DNA of 64,000 nt, taken from assembly GCA_013399305.1 (NCBI GenBank), contig VXAI01000090.1, forward strand, positions 597,044 to 661,043, given 5' to 3'. Position numbers and translations under genes: made by a program. The stretch is from Rostratula benghalensis. Lineage: Eukaryota > Chordata > Aves > Charadriiformes > Rostratulidae. The notes beneath the pieces are model-generated. The model did not search any database, was not told the origin of the DNA, and worked only from the letters and a program-made list of their open reading frames with translations. Shown here in pieces: positions 36,080 through 49,300 of this stretch (within the stretch, counting starts at the first letter, position 1; each line of letters opens with the position of its first letter).

Positions 36080-36560
36080 AAGCGCAGAATTACAATGGTT
36101 TGACAGATCTTCAACTAACCCAACCCCCTTGCTCAAAGCAGATTCCATTATGATAGGCCACTCATGAACTTCTATTTAGTTCTGAATATCTTGAAGGACA
36201 GAGATACCTCAGCCTCTCTGGAAACTGGTTCCAGTGTTTGACCACTCTCATGGTGATTTTTTTTTCTCTAATACTGAGTCAGGATTTCCCATCTTCCAGC
36301 TCATGTCCATTACCTTTCATTTCCCCCCTAAAAGTCTGGCTACTTTTTCTCCATTTCCTTCCCTTAGATAGTTGAGAACAGCATCAAGAACCCCCCCATG
36401 AACTATCTCTCTGCAGGCTCCACAAGGTCAGCTCCCTTAGCCTCTCCTCACAGGACAAGTGTTCCAGCCCCTGACCAAACGTGCTCCCATATATTGATGT
36501 CTTTCCAGTACTAGGCCTGGATTACAATACCTCAGGGGAGACTGCACTTTCTCAGTAAGT
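36080..36560 (-). mobile_element. CR1 LINE 3' end, old copy
   Basis: Reversed and diverged CR1: GCAGAATTACAATGGTTTGA, AACCCAACCCCCTTGCTCAA, GCCTCTCTGGAAACTGGTTC, CAGTGTTTGACCACTCTCAT, CTCATGTCCATTACC, TTAGCCTCTCCTCACAGGAC and TAGGCCTGGATTACAATACC follow the element order from the 3' end into ORF2. It is more diverged than the 30-kb copy. It starts about 20 bases right of the solo LTR. Confidence 0.8.
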
Positions 36561-39500
36561 CTGACTGCGTTCAGGTACCTGCAGTTTTTCTTTTTATGAC
36601 TCAGACACAAATCATATATGGATATATAAGAGCCTTCTTAAAATGGAAGTATTAAGCTATTGTAACAAAAGGACAGCTTTCCTGAAAGAGCAGCTGTCAT
36701 GCTCATCTATCTTAAAATCTTTTGATCTCCTGATGATAATGAAGCTAGCTGTAGCTTCTTCTGGTCCCACAAGGTCCTGTGTCTCAGCTGGTTGTTCCAA
36801 GATAATTACTCTCCATGGAGCAAGTGTTCATTTTTAGACCTGCAGGAGAGTTCTTTTGATCTCCTGCATGCCAGGAACTTTTCATGTCCTGCTTCAGAGC
36901 AATTTCTCAGCTCGATGTTTTCACAGTTAATGGTACCCAAGTCTCGCTCGTTTCCTGTGCTCTGACTTAGCTTGAATGTTTAATTTTGTGTCTTAGAAAA
37001 GGCAAGAATCTCCTGATCTGAGAAAATGTATCAACAATTAGTTCAATATACTGCCTGATTCAATTATTAAAGTAGCACTTTAAATACCTCACCTGAGTCT
37101 TCCAGGCTCAAGGATGGAACAAATGCTTTAAGGAATTTTGCAGATCTTCCCCTGGGTCAAAGACTGGGATGAAATATTAGTATTAACTTTTGTGTTAATT
37201 CCCACAATATCGTGGTCCTGGAGCAGAAGACACCAAGTTAGCAGATTGGTATTAGGTCATTAACACATGGGTGATGTTTTCTAAGCAGGCAAGCAGAGAC
37301 GTAAAGGTCCTCTCTGTGCCAGGCTATCATCTTCTCACCCAGAAAGTAGTTGGGAGCCCTCTTCAGGCCAGAAAGTAAAGAAAGCAAATCACTAAAACTC
37401 CCAGCTCAGCTTTTTGAGTGTGAAGGCTTAGAGCCTTCCAGTAACCTGATCTGAACACTCAGAAATTATCACAGAGTAGCTCCAAAACATTTTATATCAG
37501 CAATCAAAATTATATAAAAAATCAAAACCCAAATGATTAAAAAAAAATCAAAACCTTAACCAAACGTAAGGTTTGTTCTGATTTTGCTCAAAAGGCAGAA
37601 GTAACTGCTTGTTTTATTTAAAAGCCAGTGTTTTTTCTGAAGAGTTTTGTTCTGTGCTGACCAATCTCTAAAGATATCAATAACTAAATGCTAAATACTA
37701 AATAGCAAAAAACAAATAATTAATGTCCTTTAAAAAACTAACAAACTTCCTTGATAATTATTTAAAGAAAATCTGTCATTCACAGGGTGTAGTTATTCAA
37801 AGGCTTTGATGGAACTGTGTTTAGCAAAAAGAGTGCCCTCACAGGCAGACTTGGAGCTTCCAGGTCTCATATGAAATTGTATTCTATCCAAAAAGAGGTG
37901 TAAATGTACAAAAGTGGTCCTTTGGACTGGATGCAAGCTATTGTCCTTATCAGGTTAATAAAATGGATGAACTTATCAAAACAAAGGCACAACACATTGC
38001 GACAGAGTGTTCTGAGCACCAACACTGCTCCTCCTTGCTGTGGTAATATGACTATCACACAGAAATGTTTCGAGCTGAGTATAAAAATTCAGACATTAAG
38101 TCTTTTTATTTCAGGAAGGCAACAAAGTGCCGGCACTGTGGTCTGACCAGGAATGACTGTGTATTCAGGCAGATCTTGGTGATATCTTTGATAAGGTGAA
38201 TATGCTCAATTTGCCTCTGAAGAGATGAGATTGCAATGGTCTGAAATGTCAGACAGGTTATATGCATTTCAGGAAGCTTAGCCTGTGGGAGGACAGGAAA
38301 GAATAGAAACAATGATATAAACTTACTTGATCTTTTTGTGGACTGCTATAAAAATGAAAATGTATGTGAATGCCATGAAAACACACACAACTGAACTCTG
38401 GAAACTTAGAAAACAAGCTGCTGAAATATTCTGAGATGACAATTCACTGTAGAGCTAAAAAGTCTATTCAATGAAACAGCTTCTAATTGTGTTTCCCTGC
38501 TCACCAAAGATGCTGATTAAGTTTTCTATTGACTGTACAACGAAGATAAAATCAAAGGAACTCTATTAGCTGTAGCACTAAAATAATATTCTGACTGATA
38601 TGGTTTTGCTGCCTTTTGGATCTATTGTGAACTATAGCTTCCTGCATGTCTGTAATATGAAGTGAACTTCAGAGGGGATTGCATCTTGTACATTATTTAA
38701 TGTGTATTATATAAATACTTATCTATCTAAGTTGCTTGGAAAATCACATGGAATAATAGAGATATTACATCATGAATTTTAGAGTTTTATAATAGTTACA
38801 TTAGCTGGATTTGTTTGCCAAAGCAACCACCAGTGAGAACAATGTTAAATAATTTATGTAGGACAACACTAACACTAATTCCTGATCTAAATTGTGCATT
38901 CATCCCCTGGAAATAAGTGAGGAGTAAGTAGATCTAAGCATGCTATTAAGTCAGGATGATTATGAATGAACAACATACATGGTTGTTAAAAAGTAAGCAT
39001 AGAAATGTAGTCTTGGGATGCATTAGGTATTCAAATACAAAGTACAAGCAAAACCTCATCTGCAAGATTATCTGACAGTCTTTTTGCTCATATTCAAGAA
39101 AAAGAAATCATATGAAATAAGCATGGATAAGAGTCTTCAGTGGAGGATAAAAACTTAAAAGAATATGCTTTGCATAAGGAAGGGGACATCACATGATTGA
39201 CTGTGATTAACTGAGAAGGAATGGAGCTATTAAAGCCAAATGCTAATGTAAGACTAATAGAACACATGTATGCCTTCGTGATTGCTGTCCCAGCACTTCC
39301 TTCCCATCCTGTTTTCCTCCAAAAAAGGCAATTGACTGACTGAGGTCTTTCCGAGTATTTAAACAAACATGTTCATTAACTTAGGTATGCTTGTATTTTC
39401 AAAGTTAACTTAAGAGTCATTAATAATATTAATTTTGTTGACTTCTTTGGAGGACAGGAAAGTTGGAACAGAATGTGACATTTTGGAAAAAGATTTAAGA

Positions 39501-40118
39501 GAAAAAAAAGTCAAGTATTGAGTTACTGTTTTAAAATAAAAATTGAAAACACCAAGACCATGCAAACAAATCCTTTTATGTGTTTTGCTATTCTTCAATC
39601 TCTGATGCAGAATATCTTCATTTTCCACCTCATTTACAAATAATGTGAAAATAATATGGTTCTTTATATGTAGTTTTAGTTGGATTCTTTTTTGAATCTG
39701 AGCAACATGTCAAGATTTATGTGGAAATAATCTAATTCTAAATCTGAAATTGATTCTCACTGAAACTGGTATTCCGGTGCTTCCTCAAGACAAAATCTTG
39801 TTCTTTTATTGGCAAAGTTTTATACTTTTGAAATTCCATGGATTTTGGTAATTTTGTTAACCCACTCAAATATGCTGAAGTGAGAGGGAAAGTGGACCCT
39901 TCAAGCCCTAAGAACACTTATATATATAACATAAGCATCATAATGAGTTTTTGTCCCTCAACAATCTCTGTCAGATATCAATTACAAAATGCATGATAAA
40001 TATGTGATACTTTTATTATTTCAGTCTTGTTTATTCCAGATTTTTTTTAAAAAAAATATGTAAAATACATAAAAAGTATACTATACAATACATCCACTCA
40101 TCTGAAAAAAAAGGCAAA
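36561..40118. other. Unique AT-rich DNA, no recognisable gene
   Basis: I see no gene, RNA or clear transposon. Frames reach about 90 codons with no motif. Several AAATCAAAACC-type A-rich patches lie near 37500-37570. Confidence 0.55.
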
Positions 40119-40260
40119 ATCACAGAATTACAGAATCACAAAATGCTTGAGTTCATCAGATCCAATTTACCTGCTCAAGCAGGGTCACATAAAATCACAA
40201 ATACGTCTACAGTCATTATTTAAATAGAGAATAGATATACTGTTTTAAAACCATTGCCCA
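40119..40260 (-). mobile_element. Ancient CR1 LINE 3'-end remnant
   Basis: AAAATCACAGAATTACAGAA, TCACAAAATGCTTGAG, CAGATCCAATTTACCTGCTC and AAGCAGGGTCACATAAAATC form a decayed reversed CR1 end. The match fades into AT-rich DNA by about 40200-40260. A second CR1 end of a different subfamily begins about 110 bases later. Confidence 0.7.
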
Positions 40261-40368
40261 TTCTCTAAGTCCAGGAACAATTTGCATTTCTAATCACACA
40301 GTCACTATTGAGATGACTGATAGTCAACGGTGATCATTCTGTCTGCTCCAAGTGGTCACTCAATTCAC

Positions 40369-41175
40369 AATCAGAGAGTCACAGATTCTTTCAGGCTGGA
40401 AGGGTCTCTAGCCCATCCTCAAATCAGGATCAGCTATGGGGTCAGACCAGGTTGCTCAGGGCTTTATCCATTCTGGGCTTTAAAACCTCCAAGGATGGAA
40501 ACTGCTCAGCCTCTTCATCCAGGCTGCTCCACTACTGGGCTGTTCTCATGGGGAAAAGGTTTCTCTTTATACACAGTACGAACCTCTCTTGTTTCAACTA
40601 ATGATATTTTCCCTCATGTTTCCATCACGCACAACTGCTATGAGCCTGGTCAGTCTCCTGATTACCTCCCCCATTGGCACTGGGGCTGACATGAGATTCC
40701 CCCAAAGCCACTTCCTCTCGAAGATAAATAAGCCTAGTTCCCTCAGCCTCTCCTGACAGGACAAGTTATCTTGTCCTGTCTGTCTTGGTGGCTTCCACTG
40801 AACTTGTTCCAGCTTATCAACATGTGTTGCATGAGGAAAGTTGAGGAGATGAGAAAACCTACACACTGGTTTCTAGATGAGGTCCAATGAGTGCTAAGTG
40901 AAGGGACATAAACATACTTTCAATCTACAGTGTGGAAAAACGTGTTAAAGTTGAGATAATTGACATCCAAGTTTCTCTCTCTCCCTTTACACCAAGTAAT
41001 TCTATTATGGACAGTAATAAAACTGTTCAGGCATAGTTTGTCTCTGGGAAATCCATGTTGACTGTTCCTGTCAGTTTCTTCTCTTTCTGGTGTCAAGAAG
41101 TGTGTCCCAAAATTATTCACTCCATGATTTTCCCAGGGACTGGAGTGAGACTGACCTCTTAGCAGTAGTACCACA
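40369..41175 (-). mobile_element. CR1 LINE with internal deletion: 3' end plus reverse transcriptase piece
   Basis: From the left, reversed CR1 3' end (AATCAGAGAGTCACAGATTC, TTTCAGGCTGGAAGGGTCTC, GGTTGCTCAGGGCTTTATCC) and ORF2 C-terminus (40594-40866 minus: CQERLRELGLFIFERKWLWG) run to about 40900. From about 40960 the minus strand reads RT N-terminal sequence (NSQHGFPRDKLCLN) and then, leftwards into the domain start, a CTCCATGATTTTCCCAGGGA block to about 41170. The stretch encoding the RT core between these parts is missing, so the copy has lost roughly the middle of ORF2. It uses a different 3' tail type from the 30-kb copy. Confidence 0.8.
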
Positions 41176-43355
41176 AACCATTCTTTTGACAATTTTTAAT
41201 CATAGGACATATCAATGTTTCTTACACTTTTGCATTTGTAAAATAAGCTTATTATTTAGGTATATGCAACAATTATATTTAAAATCACTATCCATCAAAT
41301 CTTAAATGTGCTATATTTTCACTCACTGTAATATCTACTCTGTTACACAGCGCCTTGGTTTGATATGAATGAATGAGGTGGAAAAAGCTAAAAACAAAAC
41401 TTTCTAAAATAGTATTGTAACCTTTATAGGATAGAGCAATTTACATCTTTTGTGTTGCTTTTAAAAAATACATATTTTCATGTCTTCCCCTCCTTCCCTG
41501 TTCCAGGCAGATATTTACAGTTGCCTAAAAATGGAGCCAGAGACCCCTTAAAGTCAAAGGTGAAGAGAAGAGTTGTTTTAGTAATGCTTTTAATGGATTT
41601 TGAGTTAAGTGTCAAATCAGATATGAGTTTCATTGAAAAAAAGTACACAGATTGACCTAAGAAATAAATGGCAGAGTGGTTGCTAAAGATAAGAAATGGT
41701 TCAAGACTTGCATTGTCTTATCTCTCTCTTCCTATCCATGTTTAGATCTAAGAAATGATGGTGTGATCAAGTTGTTCAAGAAATAGGAAGGCTAGCAACC
41801 TGTGGTACAATGATGCTGCACTCTTCTCTAGCACGTTCAAGTTTTCTCAGAAGGAAAATATTATTCTGGTTGAACATTGCCTCTGTTCACAGTTAAAATT
41901 TCAATTACCTAATGTGGATTGCATTCATCAGCCTATTTTATTTTCAATAAGTGCCTTCTACATATTCACTGAGTAAAAAGAAACCCCAAACCCCTAATAT
42001 ATCTCAAAAAAAATCACATTTCAAGAGCATTTCATTGCAGGTTCTCTTCAAAGAAGCAGCTATGAGAGGCAGTGATTTTTGATAGGTAAGCATTTGATCA
42101 ACTGTCAAAAAGGGAAATCACATCAATACCAACCTGTCTTAATTATCTGACATGAACTGACATTTTTTGCAGAAATCCAGTGAGGGATGCTGCTTTTTTT
42201 CCTAGATTTGCCCCATGCAGACTAGCAACTGCGAATCAGGAAATCTTTGTAGATAAACCTCTGCTGATCAGATGAGTGAGCAAAAAAGGATGAGGAAAGC
42301 ATGGAAAAAACCCTACAGTGTAGACTAGGCTGTATTTTCCTGCCTGAATTTTGATAGGGCTGGAGAACGTTTTTCGGCGGGGCTGCTCAGTTTAGAGGGG
42401 TGTACAAAAAGTCTTGCTCCTCTGAGTGGTGGGTCAGTAACGATCCAGTGCTTTCTCTGGCAGCAGAACATGACACCGTGGGTTTTGTGCTTTTGGACTC
42501 TTCCAGAATCTTATTTTCTGGTGTCCCTTCTTCCCTTGAGAATCTTTTTTAAAAGTCTTGTGTCATAACAGTGACTGTTGAACAGAATAACCTCAGAACA
42601 GGCTTTTTCATTAAAACAACTGCAATTCCCTGCTACTAGTACAAGTTTATTATTCCACTATTGATGTTGGCCAAGAGCCAGGCCCATTGTACTGTTTTAC
42701 AAAGTGTGCTACAAAGTGGTTTTGCTGCTACAATAAAGTGCATCTGTCACCCCAATTATGCAAAGCAAGTGGTTGACTGCAAAACTACATCAAAAACTGA
42801 TTTAGGATTTTTCATCCATTTATACAAGGAATGCCAAAACAAAATATATCATTATTTTGTAGTAGAGGTACTACATTACCACAACTGCAGGAAATTAGAC
42901 CCTCGCGTCTGTATCAGAATGCTATTACCATAACATAAAAAATATTTTTATTACTTTGGCCAATACCTCAGTTGCTATTAACAATGTCACACAGAATGAG
43001 ATATGGCTTGTTGAAAGCCATCTCTAAAAATAAGTCCAAAAGAATCTTCTTGCCCTATAATATTTATCAAAGGGACAGATTTTGGTCACTTTTTCATACT
43101 GGGTAACAATTTGTTCCATGGATATCCTCACTGATATCAGCAAAACTCCCTGGGGTCTAAAGAGCTATTGGTTGTGATGGGATTGAAATCTCTCTTTCCA
43201 TAAACACCTCAATCAAGCTCTTGAAGAACCATTTCAAGTGGTGAAGGTCCACTCAAGTCAGATGGAACTGGAAGTTTGGGTTCATTCTCAGTGCAACAAA
43301 CAAGTTGGCGAAAACTTCAGATTCCTTGATACTTGTTGGGTTTCTGAGGTACTAA
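41176..43355. other. Unique DNA, no recognisable gene
   Basis: I see no gene or clear repeat. A short patch near 42355-42480 is more GC-rich (TTTTTCGGCGGGGCTGCTCA) than its surroundings, but I recognise nothing in it. Confidence 0.5.
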
Positions 43356-43356
43356 A

Positions 43357-43512
43357 TAAGGAGGTTGTGGAATTTCCACCATCATAGATATTTAAGAATA
43401 GACTATAAAAATCTTTCCAGAAAGAGGGAAAGATATTCTATCCGGGCTTGGGATGGGATGATGGACATGATGAACTCTTGAGGTTACTTCTAGACCCAGT
43501 GTTTAGATTCCA
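43357..43512 (+). mobile_element. Ancient CR1-type LINE 3' end
   Basis: GGAGGTTGTGGAATTTCCAC, CATAGATATTTAAGAATAGA, then GATGGACATGATGAACTCTT and GAGGTTACTTCTAGACCCAG match the 3' end of old CR1 families shared by birds, crocodilians and turtles (pattern: GTGGAATCTCC, GGAGATATTTAAGA, TGGACTAGATGACCTCTTGAG). It is heavily diverged and predates the bird-type copies at 16-41 kb. Confidence 0.65.
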
Positions 43513-46259
43513 CGGTAAAGGGCCATAGCTGTATGTCATTCACATCACTAAAACTTGAATCAAACCTCAAGTTTCATCTTGAATGACTAGCCTGAAGAGA
43601 AATGTGACATTCTGTTTTGCAATTGCAGGACTAATTTTGCTGTATACTTTTGAAAAAGAGGAATACTTTCTCATTTTCACTGGAGTAAAATTTATGAAAC
43701 TCAGATTTTTTTTTAGACATTTTGGACATATTTTCAAGCACTTTTTAAATAGAACGTTAATCATCTTCCCATCACAAATTCAGATTATGATATTTTTTTC
43801 TTTCAATATCTTTATCAATTGGATTCATATAAATAAAAATGTCATTTAAATATCTTTTCCTGAGGCAACAGGAAATACAGGAAAAAAAGAGATTGAAATA
43901 GTTAGCAACATGCATAACCTCTGAGAGGCTTAAACATGGGAAGAGCCCCTACAAAATAGCACTATTTTTTGGCATTACCCCTAGGTGTACGTTTCATAAA
44001 TCTGAATTAAATGCATAAAATCTCCATAAAGTAGATGAGGTGGCAGAGGCGTGATTTCACAGCATCTACATACTGTGTGGAAAAGCTTCAGCTTCTGAAA
44101 CGCATGCAGCTGAAATGCTGGCTACCAGAGCTATTTCCAGCTCTGGGGTTCTCTGACCAGAAACACTTGTTGGATTTAAGACTGTGCACTGTCAGCTGGA
44201 TGATTCATACCCTTGCAAAAGATTATTTGCCCAGTTATACAGGATGTACCTAACAATACTTGAATAGTGCTAGATTATTTGCCAGGAACTGAGACAGATG
44301 GTATGTAATTACGACGTAACTAAGTCCTCCTCCATCTGAAACCATTTGAAACCACAATTTTTTCTCCCTGCCTGTGTTATTGCCCTAAACATGAGTCCAG
44401 CAGTAAGCCCACACATTTACTAGGTATGTTTCACATCTCATGATGTACAGCCAAGCTTATAATTTCATGAAGGTGAGCCAGAATAGTCCTGGGTTCTGGT
44501 TTCCATTTCTAAAGCTGTTTATTCATCTGGCTTTGAAAAATTCCTTGACACTATCTTTCAGCAATGCTGAAACACAGTCCCATGATTTTCCCCTTCCAGT
44601 ACATATACAGACTTTAAGTAAGCTCTGATTTGGAGATGACTTCTCACTCACTTGCTCCCTTTCAGAACCTATGACCTTTACACTTTTTGCTATATCGTGT
44701 TACAGCTACAAGAGAAAGAAAAAATGCCTTTCTCAGCATAGTCTTTAACTTGGCAGAAGAAGAATGTTTTTAAGGGGGTAGAAAGCACATTCTGAATTCC
44801 CTAATGCTCAAGAGGTCAGTAAATGCAGCTCTAATTTCTCTCATAAATAAAAAAATAATTTAAATAGTTTAAGATTTAGTGTCTGCACCTTTACTCACAA
44901 TTCTCCTTACTATCACTGGGCAGCGCTGCTTTCTATAACTATGCTATTAAATGACTACAGCCACACTTCGTGTTTACTGCTGAATTCAACGTGGTGATTG
45001 TAAGGTTTGTTCCAAGCATTCCTAATCCCCAGGCACTGAAATTCCTACTTTCGTGAATGCTGAATAAGCCCAAATGTTAAATAGAAGGCAGGATACTGAT
45101 GAGGGAGGTTGCTTTGCAAACACAGAACTTGAAGCCCTAGGGTATTCCACTATCTAATCTTTAACCCTTATATGCTTGGGCACTTATCTGGGTAGATATA
45201 GGATTTCCACATGTATAATTTTTGGGCTCATATTCTTAAATTTGACCAAAGTTGCACTCTAGCTGCCCAAGTGCATTTTTCAGATCCACTCATTTGCCAA
45301 ATAAATATGAAATATAAATTAAAGACACAAATATTGGGATTGGGAAACCCATGCTAAAAATAGAATAAGACTATTAAAATGCATCATATATGTCAGCAAA
45401 TATCCCACTTACTATATTTTAGAAATTAGTTTGGACATGACAATTGTCAAGCCACAGATTCTGTGAGTTACAGATGGGCACTGTTATTACGGACTCATCT
45501 ATATCCCTCAGTGTTTCTGGCTTCCTGGATTTCTGGCACACAGAATTAAAATAGAAATGTTCAAAGTGTGGGGCTAAAATTATTTACAAATTCTAAACTT
45601 TGATTTCTTGCTTTTTTGGATACATCCATATGACACCTATATTAAGATGTAATGGGGATGATCTTGCATGTTGAGTAAATATAGTGCATATTTCAGAAAG
45701 TATTACTTTAGGAATCATCTCTTGGAAGATGTTATTCTCTGGATTAAAAAAAGAAAATAACTTTAGCCTCAGTGAAACAGGCATCCAGGCTTATTTTACC
45801 CGGCTTTATTCTCAGCTTTGGAAAAAAAGCAATGTTGCAGCTAAAACCAAGCATATTTCTGGCTAGTGGTTTCCAAATATTTACAGCAGTATGTAGTGCC
45901 TTCTCTAAATTAACTTTGTTACGTGGAAGGGAGAAAACTGGAAAACAAGATGACTTGCAAGCAAACATCCAAACAACCACTTAGGCTGAGTGAAATATGA
46001 GACATGACCAAGCAACAGCAAAGGTCATAGGCGTTTCAGACATTTTAGTGATCACGGACATCTGGCCACTGACATAGCAAGTGAAAAGGCCGTACAAAAC
46101 CATGAAGCCCCAGTGTAAAACTCCTACCATGTGCTTCCATACCAGGCCCAGCTCCACAGTCTCTGTTTGCAACACTCGGATTTAACAGCAGTGGTAACTG
46201 TAGTCATCTGGTCTGGTGGCCAATATTAAACACAGACTCCTTTTAATCCAGGAATTAGT
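43513..46259. other. Unique DNA, no recognisable gene
   Basis: AT-rich DNA with short frames up to about 88 codons. I recognise no exon, RNA gene or repeat. Confidence 0.55.
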
Positions 46260-46308
46260 AGAATCACAGAATCATTCAGGTTGGAAAAGACCCTTGGGAT
46301 CATCAAGC
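46260..46308 (-). mobile_element. CR1 LINE 3'-terminal stub
   Basis: AGAATCACAGAATCATTCAG, GTTGGAAAAGACCCTTGGGA and TCATCAAGC are the last 49 bases of a CR1 in reverse, well preserved. The copy is truncated to the tail alone, and unique sequence follows at once. Confidence 0.92.
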
Positions 46309-49300
46309 AAATAATATTTCTGCATTTTTTAGAACTCATTTGAGGGATAAAAGGATACCATATAATTTATTTGGCTGTTAAAAGGCCAATTGAATAGGGA
46401 ATTCCAAATATTCGTGCCAACAATGGAATATACAAGTCTTAGGTAAACCAAAATTGTTCATGTCAAACCTTTCAATAACAAATTTTGTTCCAACAACATG
46501 AGTAACAAAACAAAGGAAAAAAAAATAGTCTATCGATTTGTGAACAGGACTAGACCAGTTTTGACAAATACATTACTCACAGCAAACCATTAATTCAGAT
46601 TCTGTCTTGAAGTGCCACATTAGTACTCAGTCAGTTCTGCAACCATATTAGGTGCCACAGCAAGACTTCTGTGTTTATTTTGCTATATAAATTCTTATTT
46701 CTTTGTCTTAATAGCAAGAATTACAGGAAAAGGCATTACCTGAAAAATGCAGTCAAATATTCACAAATAATTTATAATACAGGAAAAAATAACATCTTCC
46801 TTTTTCATCAGGATTTTCATATTTCATTTACAGGACAGATTCTTCTCTCTTTAACTGCAATGCAGATCCATGGTTCTCCTTTCCTGGATTGAAATATTGA
46901 AGAAAACATAAGCTTACATTACAATTTGAGTAGGGTCAGATCTCCCTTTTATTGAAACAGTCTTTCTGAAACACCTGATTGTAGTGTGATTCTTATCAAA
47001 CTATAATTATCCACAGGGAAGAACATCCTACATAGCACTTTCTAAATGCAGTTTGCTTAGGTAAGAGCATTAATGACAGTATCAGCAGCAAAAGCTCCTG
47101 GCACCGTACTAGGATGGGTACATGCACAGAAGGAGACATTTGGCTGCTCAAACAGGATTTATGGGTATCTTTGGAGTAGCTTGCATATTGCTAGTGGGAT
47201 GCTTATCACAGCTTGAGAACTCTGGCCCAGACCCATCTTTATATTTGGATGACACTGGTGTAAGAGTCACCTTAGTCATGTTATGAGGCGGAGGCAAAGA
47301 CTGTGTCTCTGACGTCTGGCACCTGACGGCGTATTCAGAGCTCGCCCATTGCAAATGTAATGGGGGAGCTTAAAACATCTCTGCTGAGCTGAATAACTGA
47401 ATTGTTCTGGACCAGGTGTCCACCCCCATGGTTATGGATATGGCAAAGGGGAGGCTTGTATTAGTCAGTGAAATATTTGTGGCATAAGTATGCAAATCTA
47501 CCCTACTATGGGGAAAAATTAATAGAGGTGATAATGATCATCAACTTAGTTGTTCATATTGCTTAAAAAAAACCTTGAGTGGGCTTTTTATTGCATTTTA
47601 ATTGCTATTTACAAGTTTTATTGATTTTATGCTGACATGCATAGAAGACAAATTAGATATACTGTAATTGCCAACCTTTAAAACAAAAAATAATGGTTGT
47701 TAGGTGCAAACTAGGGTATATTACGGCATATCAGGAGATTTCTTTATTAATTATTTTTTGTCTTAGCTATGTTCAGAGGTCATTCAATGCTTTCTAAATT
47801 TGCAAGCTTATTGCAGACCAGTCGAAGGTTATGTAACGCTCCAAACATAATTGTTCTGTGTACAATATTAGCTAGCAAGTAATTATAACTCCTAGCTGTT
47901 CCCAGCTGGTAATATGTTTAGAAAATTCATACATTTGGACTTGTCAGTTTAGGTTAAATTATTTGAGAAAATGCCAGACTTAAGAGAGTGCCAAAAGAGA
48001 ATGGTTCAGATATAAAAGATTGTACAGGATTTACTGCTCTTATAAAGGAATAATTTAAAATGTAAATATTTTTAAATTCACAATTTACAATGTTAATTTG
48101 TCTCAGAATATGGATTTGAGAAAACATTATACTGATAACATTTTGATAAAGTACTGAAAGCTTAACTCTTGGAGCACATGCCAGGTGGCAGAGGAGTTAC
48201 ATGGTTTGCCTCTATTTTTAACCAAATTTTTACTTTGAAGTCAATAATTGTATAGCCATCTTGGATACCAAAGGAAGCCTTTTCTACCATCTAATCATGC
48301 TTAATATCCACTTACTTTCACAATAATGGAAGTCTTTTCTTATAAGCAGTACTGCCTTCAAAGAAGACTTCCTTCAGTACATTGGATAATGCTGTGTGGG
48401 TTTTTATCCTTGAATTTTAGAAGGGTTAGGACACTATTTTCCTAACTCCTGCATTACAAAACAAAACTAATCAATAACCAGCTAGGAAATTGGAAGCACT
48501 TTCTAAATACTAAAGAAAGAAGAATTTTCAAGATGCCAGAAAAGAGCAGGAACCTAGTAACTTGAACCCCTGACCTTCTGTGGACACTAAGCAATCACTA
48601 GAGCAGGAACGTGAGAATTGAGTTGTTAAAATGATTAAGGTGACATTTTTGTGAAAGATCCAGTACTGATTTTAGCACAGAACAAATAGGTCAGAAGAAG
48701 TAGAAGCTGTCATGACTCTTAAGTGATTTGAGATGCCTTTCAGCTTTGGGATGTTTAATGGGATCAACCATCATTGCAGCAGAAGAGGTAGTGCCAGAGA
48801 ATAACCCATGTTAGTGCCTGGAGGTCAGCAGGCCCCAGATCTCCTGTACAACTACCTGTATGTCGCTCAGTGCCTTTACACCTCAAAGCCAGGGCTTGTA
48901 TTGGCCCTTTGCCATTCTTCCACTAGCTAATTTCAACAGGATTTTAAGCCATGTTAGATTTGTTTAGATTTTCTACCAAGGCAAACCGGACTGGACCAAT
49001 ATGCTAAGGAATACCTTTAACAATTTTACCACAAAATATGTGAGCATATGACAGCACTGTAGCATAAGGTGGCATTTCTCCAGAAGGCAACCTGGGAAAG
49101 GTGGAAAGCCAATTGAGAACAGTAAATTTAAAGATGTATGCTCATAATCTTTTTCATTCTTCTAGTACATGCAGGATGTCTCCTGAAATTAAGTTAATTT
49201 TAGCAAGTATGTGTTCTGCACCAGAAAAACTCTTCTTGCTAGTAGTGTTTATTGTCTGAAAACACCTTCTTTGCTTCATCAGTTCTCCCCCCATGACCTC

